Source: Fimenecus sp052298855 (GTDB taxonomy: Bacteria; Bacillota; Clostridia; Oscillospirales; Acutalibacteraceae). From it: a DNA stretch of 64,000 nt. A model generated the notes under the pieces. The model was not told the origin of the DNA, searched no databases, and saw only the letters and a list, made by a program, of their open reading frames with translations. A program made the position numbers and the translations under genes. Below are positions 15,923 through 24,759 of this stretch, one piece after another (the first letter of the stretch is position 1; every line of letters starts with the position of its first letter). The DNA lies in the NCBI GenBank assembly GCA_052298855.1, contig DAVZXP010000010.1, positions 1 through 64,000 of the forward strand. Direction: 5' to 3'.

Positions 15923-17179
15923 ATGACATATGAGCAGGCGGTGGATTATATCCATTCGCTTTTGGTTTTCGGTATTAAACCGGGACTTGAAAGATTAAAT
16001 GTATTGCTTGAAAAGCTTGGAAATCCACAGGAAAATTTGAAATTTATACATATTGCGGGGACGAACGGAAAAGGCTCGACCTCGACTATGATTTCTAACG
16101 CTTTGATAAGTGCAAATTACAAAACAGGACTTTTCACTTCGCCTTATGTATTTGATTTTTGCGAAAGAATAAGAATAAACGATATAAACATTCCAAAGCA
16201 AGAACTTGCGGATGTTGTTGCAAGAGTGAAGCCGATTATTGACGAGCTTTCCGAAAACGGTCTTGTTATAACGGAATTTGAAGCTATAACAGCTGTCGCA
16301 TTGTTATATTTCAGCGAGCAAAAATGCGATTATGCGGTTATGGAAGTGGGTTTAGGCGGACGGTTTGACGCAACCAACGTAATTAAAAAGCCAGAGGTGG
16401 CGGTGATAACCTCCATTTCAAAGGACCATACAAATATTTTGGGCGACACTATTGAGAAAATCGCTTTTGAAAAGTGCGGAATTATAAAAGACGGAATACC
16501 TGTTGTCACAACTTCGCTTCAAGATAACGAGGCGTTGAATGTAATCAAAAGGACGGTTGAAGAGAAAAATGCGAATTTGACTGTTGCCGATTTTGATAAT
16601 GTTGAAATACTCTCAGAAGACAAAAACGGTACGGATTTTGTTTACAAGGATAAGAGATATTTTGTTTCGCTTGACGGACGGCATCAGGTTGAAAATGCAA
16701 TCGGCGTTATCGAGGCTCTTAATAAAATCGAAAAAGTTGAATACGAGGATATTGTATACTCATTAAAACATACGGTTATGCACGGCAGAATGGAGCAAAT
16801 AGGCGATAATGTTTTGATTGACGGCGGACATAATGAGGAGTGCTCAAGGGCATTGTCAAGCGTTTTGAAGAGTGAGTATTCAGATAAGGAAATAACCGCT
16901 GTAATCGGAATGATGGCGGATAAGGATTGCGAAAAATATCTTTCAAACGTATTGCCCCATTGCAAGCGTGTTATATTTACGAAGCCAGATAACCCACGCT
17001 CGGAGTCGCCCGAAAGGCTCTCCGAATACTCAAAAAAATATATTGATAAAATAAGTATTGAAATTAATCCGAAAATCGCTTATCATAAAGCGGTAGAAAA
17101 TTCGCAGTTCGTTTTAGTGTGCGGTTCTTTCTATTTGATTTCCGATATATTTAAGGATGGAGATAAAGCCTATGACTGA
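15923..17179 (+). CDS. folC: Dihydrofolate/folylpolyglutamate synthase
   Basis: A 418-residue Mur-ligase-superfamily enzyme that adds glutamate to (dihydro)folate or dihydropteroate with ATP in the cytoplasm. Visible are the P-loop HIAGTNGKGSTSTM (~residues 36-49), the NDxxIP loop, VMEVGLGGRFDATN, TSISKDHTNILGDT with the KxxIxK-type lysine in IAFEKCGIIK, HGRMEQ and DGGHN, all typical of FolC. Length is normal. ATG 15923 fits the ribosome site GGAG at 15911; the frame also opens at an upstream TTG. Overlaps the start of GH38 by 8 bases. Confidence 0.93.
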   Translation: MTYEQAVDYIHSLLVFGIKPGLERLNVLLEKLGNPQENLKFIHIAGTNGKGSTSTMISNALISANYKTGLFTSPYVFDFCERIRINDINIPKQELADVVARVKPIIDELSENGLVITEFEAITAVALLYFSEQKCDYAVMEVGLGGRFDATNVIKKPEVAVITSISKDHTNILGDTIEKIAFEKCGIIKDGIPVVTTSLQDNEALNVIKRTVEEKNANLTVADFDNVEILSEDKNGTDFVYKDKRYFVSLDGRHQVENAIGVIEALNKIEKVEYEDIVYSLKHTVMHGRMEQIGDNVLIDGGHNEECSRALSSVLKSEYSDKEITAVIGMMADKDCEKYLSNVLPHCKRVIFTKPDNPRSESPERLSEYSKKYIDKISIEINPKIAYHKAVENSQFVLVCGSFYLISDIFKDGDKAYD

Positions 17180-20100
17180 TTTTTACGAAGACAGAATGAA
17201 AGTGTTTTTTGACACGTTTCAAAAATTTATGACAGTTTCACAGGAGCGTGTTGACGGCTTCCTTTATAAAAAATGCGGATACAAGTCCGATAACACCTTG
17301 CCTGAAATTGACGGCAGCTTTGTCGAATACGATAAAATCGGTCGTTGGGGAGGCAAACAGGATGAGCACGCTTGGTTTTATAAAAAACTTATCATTCCCG
17401 AGCAATATAGAGGCAAAAATGTTGAGCTTGTAATCTCAACCGACGCCTATAATCAAAGCTGGGACGCAATAAATCCGCAGTTTATAGTTTACCTTAACGG
17501 TGCTCTTGTTCAAGGGCTTGATATGAACCATAGAGAGATTTTTCTCGATAACGCCGAAGAAAGCTATGAGCTTTACATATATGCGTACACGGGTATGAAC
17601 GGCGACGGTTGGCTTGACCTTGACGCAAAGCTTGTTGTTTATAACGAGGAAGCAAGAAAGCTTTATTACAGTCTTAAAGTTCCGTTTGAGATTACCGAGT
17701 ATCTCAATCCCGATGGAAAAACATATATTGATATAGAAAAGCACATTTTGAATACGGTAAATCTTCTTGATATGCGTGTGGTCGGAAGTGCTGAATTTAA
17801 CAATTCCGTAAAAGCGGCACAAAAGTATATTGATGAAGAGTTTTTCAAAAAATGCACGCCGGAAGATGTCAATGCAATTTGTATCGGTCATACGCATATT
17901 GATGTTGCGTGGCTTTGGACGCTTGCGCAGACAAGGGAAAAGGTGCAGCGTTCGTTTTCAACTGTGCTCGCCTTAATGAAAAAGTACCCCGAGTACAAGT
18001 TTATGTCAAGTCAGGCACAGCTTTATAAGTATCTAAAAGAAGAAAGTCCCGAGCTTTATGCCGATGTCAAAGAAATGATTAAGGCAGGACGTTGGGAGGT
18101 TGAGGGCGCAATGTGGGTCGAAGCCGATTGCAATCTCTCCTCGGGAGAAAGCCTTGTTAGACAGGTGCTTTACGGAAAGAGTTTCTTCAAAGAAGAATTC
18201 GGTGTTGACTCAAAGGTTTTGTGGCTTCCCGATGTGTTCGGATATTCAGCCGCATTGCCGCAGATACTTATGAAAAGCGGTGTTGACAAATTTGTAACCT
18301 CGAAAATCGGTTGGAATGAGTCAAACCGTATGCCTTATGATACTTTTTGGTGGAAGGGCATAGACGGCACGGATATTTTTGCTTATTTTATGACTGCACA
18401 GGACAAGCATAGGGGAGTGCCGACAGCGACAAATTGCACATATAATGCAAAACTCAATCCAAGTCAGCTTCAAGGCGGATATGACCGTTATCAGCAAAAG
18501 GATATAAATAATGATATCATGATTACCTTTGGCTTTGGCGACGGCGGCGGCGGACCTGTAAGAAAAGACCTTGAATATTACGATATTCTTAAAAAAGGTA
18601 TTTCGGGCGTGCCTGTTGCAAAAATGGAGTTTGCAGGCTCGATGCTTGAACGGGTTAAAAAGAGAGCAGAGGAAAACCCGAAAACTCCTGTTTGGCAGGG
18701 CGAGCTGTACCTTGAATATCATCGTGGCACATATACTTCACAGGCTAAAAACAAAAGGAATAACCGTAAGTGCGAGTTCCTTTATGAAAAGGCAGAAGCT
18801 CTTGCCGTTATGAACGAAAAGCTTAACGGATCGGAATATCCGAAAAAAGCACTTCACGACGGATGGGAGACAATACTTCTCAATCAGTTCCATGACATTA
18901 TACCCGGCTCTTCGATAAAAGAGGTATATGAGGTTTCGTCAAAACAGTATGAGCAGTTAAAGCTTTCGGGCAGGGAAATTGTTTCAAAAGCATATACTGA
19001 CATTGCCGATAATATCAATACCGACGGCGGAGTTTTGGTTTTCAATCCTAATTCGTTTACCGGCGACGGTGCTGTTAAAATTGACGGCGTTACATATTGT
19101 GTCAGCGACATTCCCGCAAAGGGCTATAAGGTTATCACAATGCCTGAAATTAAAGCTGACGTTAAAATAACCGACAACAAAATTGAAAATAAATTCTTCC
19201 GTCTTACTGTTGATGAAAACGGTACGCTTTCCGAAATTTTTGATAAACGCAATATGCGTCAAGTTCTCAAAAATAATGAGCGTGGTAATGTTATTACCGC
19301 TTATGAGGACTTACCGAGAGACTATGACAATTGGGAAATCAGCAATTACTATACCGATAAATCGTGGGAAGTCAACAATGTTAAGTCGATAAATCCCATA
19401 AGAGACGGTGCAAGAGCAGGTCTTGAAATTGAAAAGGCATTCCTAAACAGCACCTTAAAGCAAAAAATATGGCTTTATGATGACCTTGACCGTATTGATT
19501 TTGAAACGTATATTGACTGGAAGGAGTCGCATATTCTGTTGAAAACAGCGTTCCCCGTTGACGTCAATACCGACAAGGCGACGTACGATATTCAATTCGG
19601 CTCTGTTGAAAGACCCACGCACTATAACACAAGCTGGGACAGCGCACGCTTTGAGGTTTGTGCTCATAAATATTCCGATATTTCAGAGTACGGATACGGC
19701 GTCAGTCTTATAAATGATTGCAAGTACGGTCATTCTGTTCATGATGGTGTTATGACATTAACATTGCTTAAAAGCGGTACTTATCCCGATCTGACAGCCG
19801 ATAAATGCGAGCATTATTTTACTTATTCGCTTTATCCGCACGCAGGGGATTACCGTGAGGCAGGAACAATCAAAACAGCCTATGAGCTTAATAATCCTAT
19901 GACTGCTATGAAGATTGATAAGCATTCGGGTAAGCTCGCTGACAGCTATTCGCTTGTTTCTGTAAAGGATGAAAATGTTGTTATTGAAACGATAAAGAAA
20001 GCTGAAAACGGAGACGGTATTATCGTCAGAATGTATGAGAGCTTCAACAGACGTACAAGCACCGTACTTAAAACGGGCTTCGGCTTTGAGTCTGTAACGC

Positions 20101-20204
20101 TTTGTGATATGCTTGAAAATGATTTGAAGGTTATATCAGCAAAAGAAAACTCAATTCCGATAACTCTAAAGCCGTTTGAAATTGTGACAATTAAAATCAG
20201 ATAA
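17172..20204 (+). CDS. Alpha-mannosidase, GH38 family
   Basis: A ~1010-residue GH38 enzyme. An N-terminal jelly-roll/CBM-like part (1-~230) precedes the catalytic domain: GHTHIDVAWLW (zinc ligands His ~242, Asp ~244), EGAMWVEADCN, LWLPDVFGYSAALPQI (nucleophile Asp ~354) and NQFHDIIPGS. The C-terminal half is the beta-sandwich region of the family. Removes alpha-linked mannose, for example from N-glycan fragments or yeast mannan; no signal peptide, so it acts inside the cell. ATG 17172 is preferred because ATG 17157 lies inside the ribosome site (AAGGATGGAG). Coupled to folC by overlap although functionally unrelated; a terminator follows. Confidence 0.93.
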   Translation: MTDFYEDRMKVFFDTFQKFMTVSQERVDGFLYKKCGYKSDNTLPEIDGSFVEYDKIGRWGGKQDEHAWFYKKLIIPEQYRGKNVELVISTDAYNQSWDAINPQFIVYLNGALVQGLDMNHREIFLDNAEESYELYIYAYTGMNGDGWLDLDAKLVVYNEEARKLYYSLKVPFEITEYLNPDGKTYIDIEKHILNTVNLLDMRVVGSAEFNNSVKAAQKYIDEEFFKKCTPEDVNAICIGHTHIDVAWLWTLAQTREKVQRSFSTVLALMKKYPEYKFMSSQAQLYKYLKEESPELYADVKEMIKAGRWEVEGAMWVEADCNLSSGESLVRQVLYGKSFFKEEFGVDSKVLWLPDVFGYSAALPQILMKSGVDKFVTSKIGWNESNRMPYDTFWWKGIDGTDIFAYFMTAQDKHRGVPTATNCTYNAKLNPSQLQGGYDRYQQKDINNDIMITFGFGDGGGGPVRKDLEYYDILKKGISGVPVAKMEFAGSMLERVKKRAEENPKTPVWQGELYLEYHRGTYTSQAKNKRNNRKCEFLYEKAEALAVMNEKLNGSEYPKKALHDGWETILLNQFHDIIPGSSIKEVYEVSSKQYEQLKLSGREIVSKAYTDIADNINTDGGVLVFNPNSFTGDGAVKIDGVTYCVSDIPAKGYKVITMPEIKADVKITDNKIENKFFRLTVDENGTLSEIFDKRNMRQVLKNNERGNVITAYEDLPRDYDNWEISNYYTDKSWEVNNVKSINPIRDGARAGLEIEKAFLNSTLKQKIWLYDDLDRIDFETYIDWKESHILLKTAFPVDVNTDKATYDIQFGSVERPTHYNTSWDSARFEVCAHKYSDISEYGYGVSLINDCKYGHSVHDGVMTLTLLKSGTYPDLTADKCEHYFTYSLYPHAGDYREAGTIKTAYELNNPMTAMKIDKHSGKLADSYSLVSVKDENVVIETIKKAENGDGIIVRMYESFNRRTSTVLKTGFGFESVTLCDMLENDLKVISAKENSIPITLKPFEIVTIKIR

Positions 20205-20210
20205 GCGCAG

Positions 20211-20240
20211 TAAAAAAGCCACTCATTGAGTGGCTTTTTT
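20211..20240. terminator. Bidirectional intrinsic terminator
   Basis: AAAAAAGCCACTCA and TGAGTGGCTTTTTT form a perfect stem with a very short loop between the convergent GH38 and DUF1003 genes. Confidence 0.9.
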
Positions 20241-20764
20241 CATTTACTTTCGGTGTCTTTATTATTCTTTTCGCTTTTTTCGGCATCCAATTTCTTTTCA
20301 AGTGCTTTTTGCTTTGCAAGAATTGCATTTACTTTATCGTAAAGGTCCTCAATCATTATTTCGGTTTTGAGATTTACTTTGTAATCGTTTTCGGCACGGC
20401 GGCGGTCAATTTCCTCCTGCCTGTTTTGGCTCATCATAATAAGCGGTGCCTGTATTGCGGCAACACAGGATAAAACCAAATTAAGCAAAATAAACGGGTA
20501 AGGGTCGAACGCTTTTGCCGCAAGGATTACGTTTATAACCATCCACAGTACAAGCACGGCAACAAAAGAAAATATAAATGCCCAGCTGCCTGCAAATTTC
20601 GCTATGGTATCCGCAGCACGTTGTCCGAGAGTGTATTTTTCTTTTTTCTTGTTCGGGTTAACGGAAATTTTACTGTCTGCAAGCAAATTCAAGACTTCTT
20701 CGTCAGTCATATCGTGGCGAATTTCCTGTAAAACCTCTTTGAGCAATTTTCTGTTTTCTTTCAT
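20240..20764 (-). CDS. DUF1003 family membrane protein
   Basis: A 174-residue protein. After a soluble N-terminus with HDMTDEEVL come two membrane helices around FSFVAVLVLWMVINVIL and FILLNLVLSCVAAIQAPLIM, then the family signature MMSQNRQEEIDRRRAENDY and a charged coiled-coil tail rich in Lys/Glu. DUF1003 proteins are widespread inner-membrane proteins of unknown function. ATG 20764 matches the ribosome site AAGGAATG better than the in-frame ATGs further out. Lies downstream of ackA but is separated from it by a terminator. Confidence 0.88.
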   Translation of the reverse strand: MKENRKLLKEVLQEIRHDMTDEEVLNLLADSKISVNPNKKKEKYTLGQRAADTIAKFAGSWAFIFSFVAVLVLWMVINVILAAKAFDPYPFILLNLVLSCVAAIQAPLIMMSQNRQEEIDRRRAENDYKVNLKTEIMIEDLYDKVNAILAKQKALEKKLDAEKSEKNNKDTESK

Positions 20765-20788
20765 AACGTTCATTCCTTTCTTTATTTT

Positions 20789-20828
20789 CAAAAAAACTCC
20801 CGCAGCACAAAGACATACAGGAGTTTAG
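20789..20828 (-). terminator. Intrinsic terminator of ackA
   Basis: On the minus strand AAACTCC pairs with GGGAGTTT across an ~18-nt loop (with further pairing possible) and is followed by a T-run. It lies just after the ackA stop. Confidence 0.7.
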
Positions 20829-20838
20829 TGTTTAATTA

Positions 20839-22041
20839 TTAAAGGTTATTTACGATTTCAAGAGTGTCTCTTGCGATAACAAGCTCTTCGTTAGTCGGAA
20901 TAACAAACATCTTAACCTTTGAGCCGGGAACGGAGATTTCAACCTCTTCGCCTCTGATGCTGTTCTTTTCTTCGTCGATTTCGGTTCCGAGGAACTTGAT
21001 TTTTTCAGCAACTCTTGATCTGTAATGCGGATTGTTTTCTCCGATACCGCCTGTGAATACGATAGCGTCAACGCCGCCCATAGCAGCCGCAAAACCGCCG
21101 ATATACTTTGTAAGCTGATGACAAAGCATATTTTCAACGAGCTGAGCCTTTTTATCACCGTCGTTTGACATCTGCTCAATAGTACGGTTATCGCTTGTGC
21201 CTGCAAGACCGAGCATACCGCTTTTTTTGTTCATAAGATGGTCAACCTCGTCAGGTGTGAGGTTATGAGACTTCATAATTACAGGAATGATTGCAGGGTC
21301 GATTGAACCGCAACGAGTACCCATTATGATACCCTCAAGAGGAGTAAGTCCCATTGTTGTATCGAAGCACTTACCGTCCTTAACAGCTGAAATAGATGAG
21401 CCGTTACCGAGGTGGCATGTTACAATTCTTGTACCCTCGGCCTTGCCGCCGAGAAGCTCGATGCATCTGCCTGAAACGTATCTGTGAGATGTGCCGTGGA
21501 AGCCGTATTTTCTGATGCCGTCCTTTTCGTAAAGCTCATAGGGGAGAGCATACATATATGCATAGTCTGGCATTGTCTGATGGAAGCCTGTGTCAAAAAC
21601 AGCTACCTGCGGAACGTTCATAATCTTTTCGCAAGCCTCGATACCTTTAAGGTTTGCAGGGTTGTGAAGCGGACCGAATTTGAAGCACTCTTTAACGGTT
21701 TCTTTCATTTCTTCGGTTACAAGAACAGAAGCCGAGAATTTTTCGGCACCGTGGAGAACTCTGTGTCCTACCGCACCGATTTCGTCCATCGATTTGATAA
21801 CGCCGTACTCTGCGTCAACAAGAGTATTCAATACAAGCTGAATTGCTTCGCTGTGGTCAGCCATAAGATGAGGCTCGCTCTTGATTGTCTTTTCGGGACA
21901 ATCGGGTACCTTATGAGTAAAGGTTGCGTTAGCGTCGCCGATTTGTTCACAAATACCTTTCGCAAGCAGGGTTTCATGCTCCATATCAATAAGCTGATAT
22001 TTAAGAGATGAGCTTCCTGCGTTAATAACAAGAATTTTCAT
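20839..22041 (-). CDS. ackA: Acetate kinase
   Basis: A 400-residue enzyme, the usual length, making ATP and acetate from acetyl phosphate and ADP in fermentation. Visible are the N-terminal KILVINAGSSSLKYQL, the substrate region VGHRVLHG, FDTGFHQTMP (catalytic Asp), HLGNGSSISAV, GIMGTRCGSIDP and FTGGIGENN. The frame opens well upstream, but ATG at 22041 has the strong ribosome site GGAGGAGG and gives the conserved family N-terminus. No pta gene is beside it. A good promoter lies 45-75 bases upstream. Confidence 0.97.
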   Translation of the reverse strand: MKILVINAGSSSLKYQLIDMEHETLLAKGICEQIGDANATFTHKVPDCPEKTIKSEPHLMADHSEAIQLVLNTLVDAEYGVIKSMDEIGAVGHRVLHGAEKFSASVLVTEEMKETVKECFKFGPLHNPANLKGIEACEKIMNVPQVAVFDTGFHQTMPDYAYMYALPYELYEKDGIRKYGFHGTSHRYVSGRCIELLGGKAEGTRIVTCHLGNGSSISAVKDGKCFDTTMGLTPLEGIIMGTRCGSIDPAIIPVIMKSHNLTPDEVDHLMNKKSGMLGLAGTSDNRTIEQMSNDGDKKAQLVENMLCHQLTKYIGGFAAAMGGVDAIVFTGGIGENNPHYRSRVAEKIKFLGTEIDEEKNSIRGEEVEISVPGSKVKMFVIPTNEELVIARDTLEIVNNL

Positions 22042-22084
22042 TATTTTCCTCCTCCGAGTTATCGGTTGAAATTTGTCCTTAAAT

Positions 22085-22113
22085 ATTATATACTTATCAA
22101 TATAATTTTTCAA
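22085..22113 (-). promoter_or_regulatory. Sigma-A-type promoter of ackA
   Basis: On the minus strand TTGAAA (-35) and TATAAT (-10) are separated by exactly 17 bases, about 45 bases before the ackA start. Confidence 0.75.
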
Positions 22114-22146
22114 GTTAAAAAGCAAATTTTGACAGGAGATGACGGA

Positions 22147-22650
22147 ATGGGGGAAATATTTACTCATACCATTGAGCCGATTTTCGACAAAAACTCGGAA
22201 ATACTCGTGCTCGGCTCTTTCCCGTCTGTTAAATCGAGAGAAAACAATTTTTACTATGCGCATCCTCAAAACAGATTTTGGAGGGTAGTGGCATCGGTGT
22301 ATTCCTGTCCCGTTCCGAAAACTGTCGAGGAAAAGAAAAATATGCTTTTGAGCAATAAAATTGCCGTGTGGGATGTTATAAAGTCTTGTGAAATAACGGG
22401 CTCGGCTGACAACACAATAAAAAGCGTTACACCGAATGATTTATTAGAGATATTATCGGTTGCCGATATCCAAAAAATATATGCAAACGGTAAGACCGCA
22501 CAGAGTCTATATAATAAGTATATAAAAAAGAGCACAGGCTTTGATATAATTTCTTTGCCGTCAACAAGCCCTGCAAATGCGGCTTATTCATTAGAAAAGC
22601 TTATAAAGGAGTGGAAAATAATAAATGAGTATAATCGGAATTGTTTGTGA
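22147..22650 (+). CDS. Hypoxanthine-DNA (deoxyinosine) glycosylase, UDG superfamily
   Basis: A 167-residue protein. The start motif VLGSFPSVKSRENNFYYAHP with NRFW is characteristic of the family-6/HDG branch of uracil-DNA glycosylases, which remove deaminated adenine (hypoxanthine) from DNA; the C-terminal LPSTSPANA is the second active-site motif. It acts in base-excision repair in the cytoplasm. ATG 22147 has AGGAG eight bases upstream; the frame is open further 5' but with no ribosome site. The 3' end overlaps tmcAL by 26 bases. Confidence 0.88.
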   Translation: MGEIFTHTIEPIFDKNSEILVLGSFPSVKSRENNFYYAHPQNRFWRVVASVYSCPVPKTVEEKKNMLLSNKIAVWDVIKSCEITGSADNTIKSVTPNDLLEILSVADIQKIYANGKTAQSLYNKYIKKSTGFDIISLPSTSPANAAYSLEKLIKEWKIINEYNRNCL

Positions 22651-23803
22651 ATTTAACCCTTTCCACTGCGGTCATAAGCATTTAATCGATTCGGTAAAAA
22701 AGGACGGTGACACGCTTGTTTGCGTGATGAGCGGAAGCTTTGTACAAAGAGGGGAACCTGCTATATTTCCAAAGGACATAAGAGTTGCGGCGGCTTTGAA
22801 AAACGGTGCTGATATTGTGCTTGAATTGCCGTTTGTTTACGCTACCGCAAGTGCCGAGTTTTTCTGCGAAAACGCTGTTTGTATATTGGAGAGCTTCGGT
22901 TGTGATACTTTGGCGTTCGGAAGTGAGTGCGGGGATATTGGTACGCTCAAAAAGGCTGCCGAGATAATCGCTAATTCCGATTTTGACGAGAAAATAAAGC
23001 AGTATCTTGAAAAGGGCGTCAGCTACCCGACGGCAAGAGAAATGGCTGTCAGGGATTTTTCTGACGGAACGTGCATTTCTTTACCAAATGATATACTTGC
23101 CGTTGAATACATCAAGGCAATAAATAAAAACGGATATAAAATAAAGCCTGTTACCGTAAAAAGAGAGGGTGCAGGCTATAACTCACTTGATGATAACGAA
23201 AGCTTTGCTTCGGCTACGCTTTTGAGAAAAATGATTTACGAAAAAGACGATATTTCACGCTTTATTCCTGAAAATACATGGGAAATATATAAGCTCGCAG
23301 CAGATGACGGCAGAGTAATTGATAAGAATAAGTATGAGCTTGCGGCACTTTCTTTATTGCGTTCAAAAAAAGATTGCATTGATGAAAAAACAGCTTATAT
23401 GTCCGAGGGACTTGAAAACCGTGTTAAGGCTGCAATTTCAACCGAAACAACACTTGACGGAATATTTGATGCGGCTAAAACGAAAAGATATACACATTCG
23501 AGAATTCGCCGTGCCGTGTTAGCCTCTGCGTTTGGGATAACTAAAGATATTATAAGCATTAAAGCGCCGTATATAAGGCTTTTGGGCTTTAACACAAACG
23601 CTTCCGAAGCACTCGGGAAATGCGTTAAAAATGCAAAATTACCGTTTATAGCTTCTTACTCGGATGTAGCGGCATTGAAAGATGAAATTGCGGATTGCGT
23701 TTTCAAAAAAGAATGTGAGGCTACGGATATTTTTTCACTTTCACTTTCAAAAACCGAGCCTTGCGGTGCGGAAATGAGATATATGCCTCGAAAAATAAAA
23801 TAA
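22625..23803 (+). CDS. tmcAL: tRNA(Met) cytidine acetate ligase TmcAL
   Basis: A 392-residue nucleotidyltransferase-fold protein. It opens IGIVCEFNPFHCGHKHLI, with the HIGH-like motif, then CVMSGSFVQRGEPA and ELPFVYATASAEFF, which are diagnostic for the YlbM/TmcAL family. The enzyme uses ATP and acetate to acetylate C34 of elongator tRNA-Met, which improves AUA/AUG discrimination. Overlaps the glycosylase gene and is divergent from ackA, whose product makes the acetate it needs; a functional link is only inference. Confidence 0.93.
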   Translation: MSIIGIVCEFNPFHCGHKHLIDSVKKDGDTLVCVMSGSFVQRGEPAIFPKDIRVAAALKNGADIVLELPFVYATASAEFFCENAVCILESFGCDTLAFGSECGDIGTLKKAAEIIANSDFDEKIKQYLEKGVSYPTAREMAVRDFSDGTCISLPNDILAVEYIKAINKNGYKIKPVTVKREGAGYNSLDDNESFASATLLRKMIYEKDDISRFIPENTWEIYKLAADDGRVIDKNKYELAALSLLRSKKDCIDEKTAYMSEGLENRVKAAISTETTLDGIFDAAKTKRYTHSRIRRAVLASAFGITKDIISIKAPYIRLLGFNTNASEALGKCVKNAKLPFIASYSDVAALKDEIADCVFKKECEATDIFSLSLSKTEPCGAEMRYMPRKIK

Positions 23804-23816
23804 TTTGCAGGAATTC

Positions 23817-23845
23817 TTGCAAAATCAATTAAATTCAATTATAAT
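23817..23845 (+). promoter_or_regulatory. Sigma-A-type promoter of the RpiR gene
   Basis: TTGCAA (-35, 23817-23822) and TATAAT (-10, 23840-23845) are separated by 17 bases, 38 bases before the start codon. Confidence 0.7.
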
Positions 23846-23883
23846 ATTCAAGATATTCAGATGAAGAGGGAAAAACAGTATTT

Positions 23884-24759
23884 ATGAAAAACAATTTATT
23901 GTCAAGGCTTGAGGACAAAAGCATAAAATACTCAAAAAGTCATAGGAAAATAGCCGATTTCATCATAACGAATTATGACAAAGCGGCTTTTATGACTGCT
24001 GCCGCACTCGGTGAAAAAGTCGGCGTCAGCGAGTCAACTGTTGTTCGATTTGCAAGTGAGCTTGGCTTTAAGGGCTATCCCGAAATGCAAAAAGAGCTTC
24101 AGCAAATGATAAAAACGAAGCTTACCACCGTTCAGCGAATGGAGGTTTCTCAAAGCTTAATCGGCAATAACGATATAATCAGCACCGTGCTCAACGACGA
24201 TATTAACCTTATCCGTCAGACTGCGGAAACGGTGTCTAAAGAGGCTTTTAACAATGCCGTAAAGGCTATAAACAACGCTAAAAAGATTTATATTTTAGGC
24301 GTTCGTTCATCGGCTGCGCTTGCATATTTCCTTGCATTTTATTTCAATCTTGTGTTTGACAGCGTTATACTTGTTGATTCTTCGAGTGCTTCGGAGATGT
24401 TTGAGCAGGTGTTCAGAATAAGTGAGGAGGATGTTTGTATCGCTATCAGCTTTCCGAGATATTCGAAGCAGGCTGTAAACGCTTTGAGGTTTATTTCAGA
24501 CAGGAAAGCTACGGTTATTTCAATTACCGATACCGAAAATTCTCCCATTGCGCCTTTCGGTGATCATCTTCTTGTTGCAAAAAGTAATATGGCTTCGGTT
24601 GTCGATTCACTTGCCGCACCGCTTAGCCTTATAAATGCTTTGATTGCAAGCGTTACCTTGAGCCGTAAAAACGAGGCTTATAAAAACTTCAATGAGCTTG
24701 AAAGCGTATGGGATAAATATCAGGTTTACGAAAAGGAAGAAAATGACGGCGATGAGTAA
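23884..24759 (+). CDS. RpiR/MurR-family transcriptional regulator
   Basis: A 291-residue protein. Residues 1-~80 form the winged helix-turn-helix (KIADFIITNYDKAAFMTAAAL; VSESTVVRFASELGFKGYPE). Residues ~125-265 form a SIS domain (YILGVRSSAALAYFLA, then SFPRYSKQAVNAL) that normally binds a sugar phosphate or amino-sugar phosphate. Typical targets are catabolic genes for MurNAc, ribose or similar sugars; no obvious target adjoins it, since a flavoprotein and cmk follow. The 3' end overlaps the flavoprotein gene by 17 bases. Confidence 0.92.
   Translation: MKNNLLSRLEDKSIKYSKSHRKIADFIITNYDKAAFMTAAALGEKVGVSESTVVRFASELGFKGYPEMQKELQQMIKTKLTTVQRMEVSQSLIGNNDIISTVLNDDINLIRQTAETVSKEAFNNAVKAINNAKKIYILGVRSSAALAYFLAFYFNLVFDSVILVDSSSASEMFEQVFRISEEDVCIAISFPRYSKQAVNALRFISDRKATVISITDTENSPIAPFGDHLLVAKSNMASVVDSLAAPLSLINALIASVTLSRKNEAYKNFNELESVWDKYQVYEKEENDGDE

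Noticed and set aside
21484..22011. Open frame on + opposite ackA
   Set aside because: Antisense to a complete acetate kinase gene; no domain or ribosome site.
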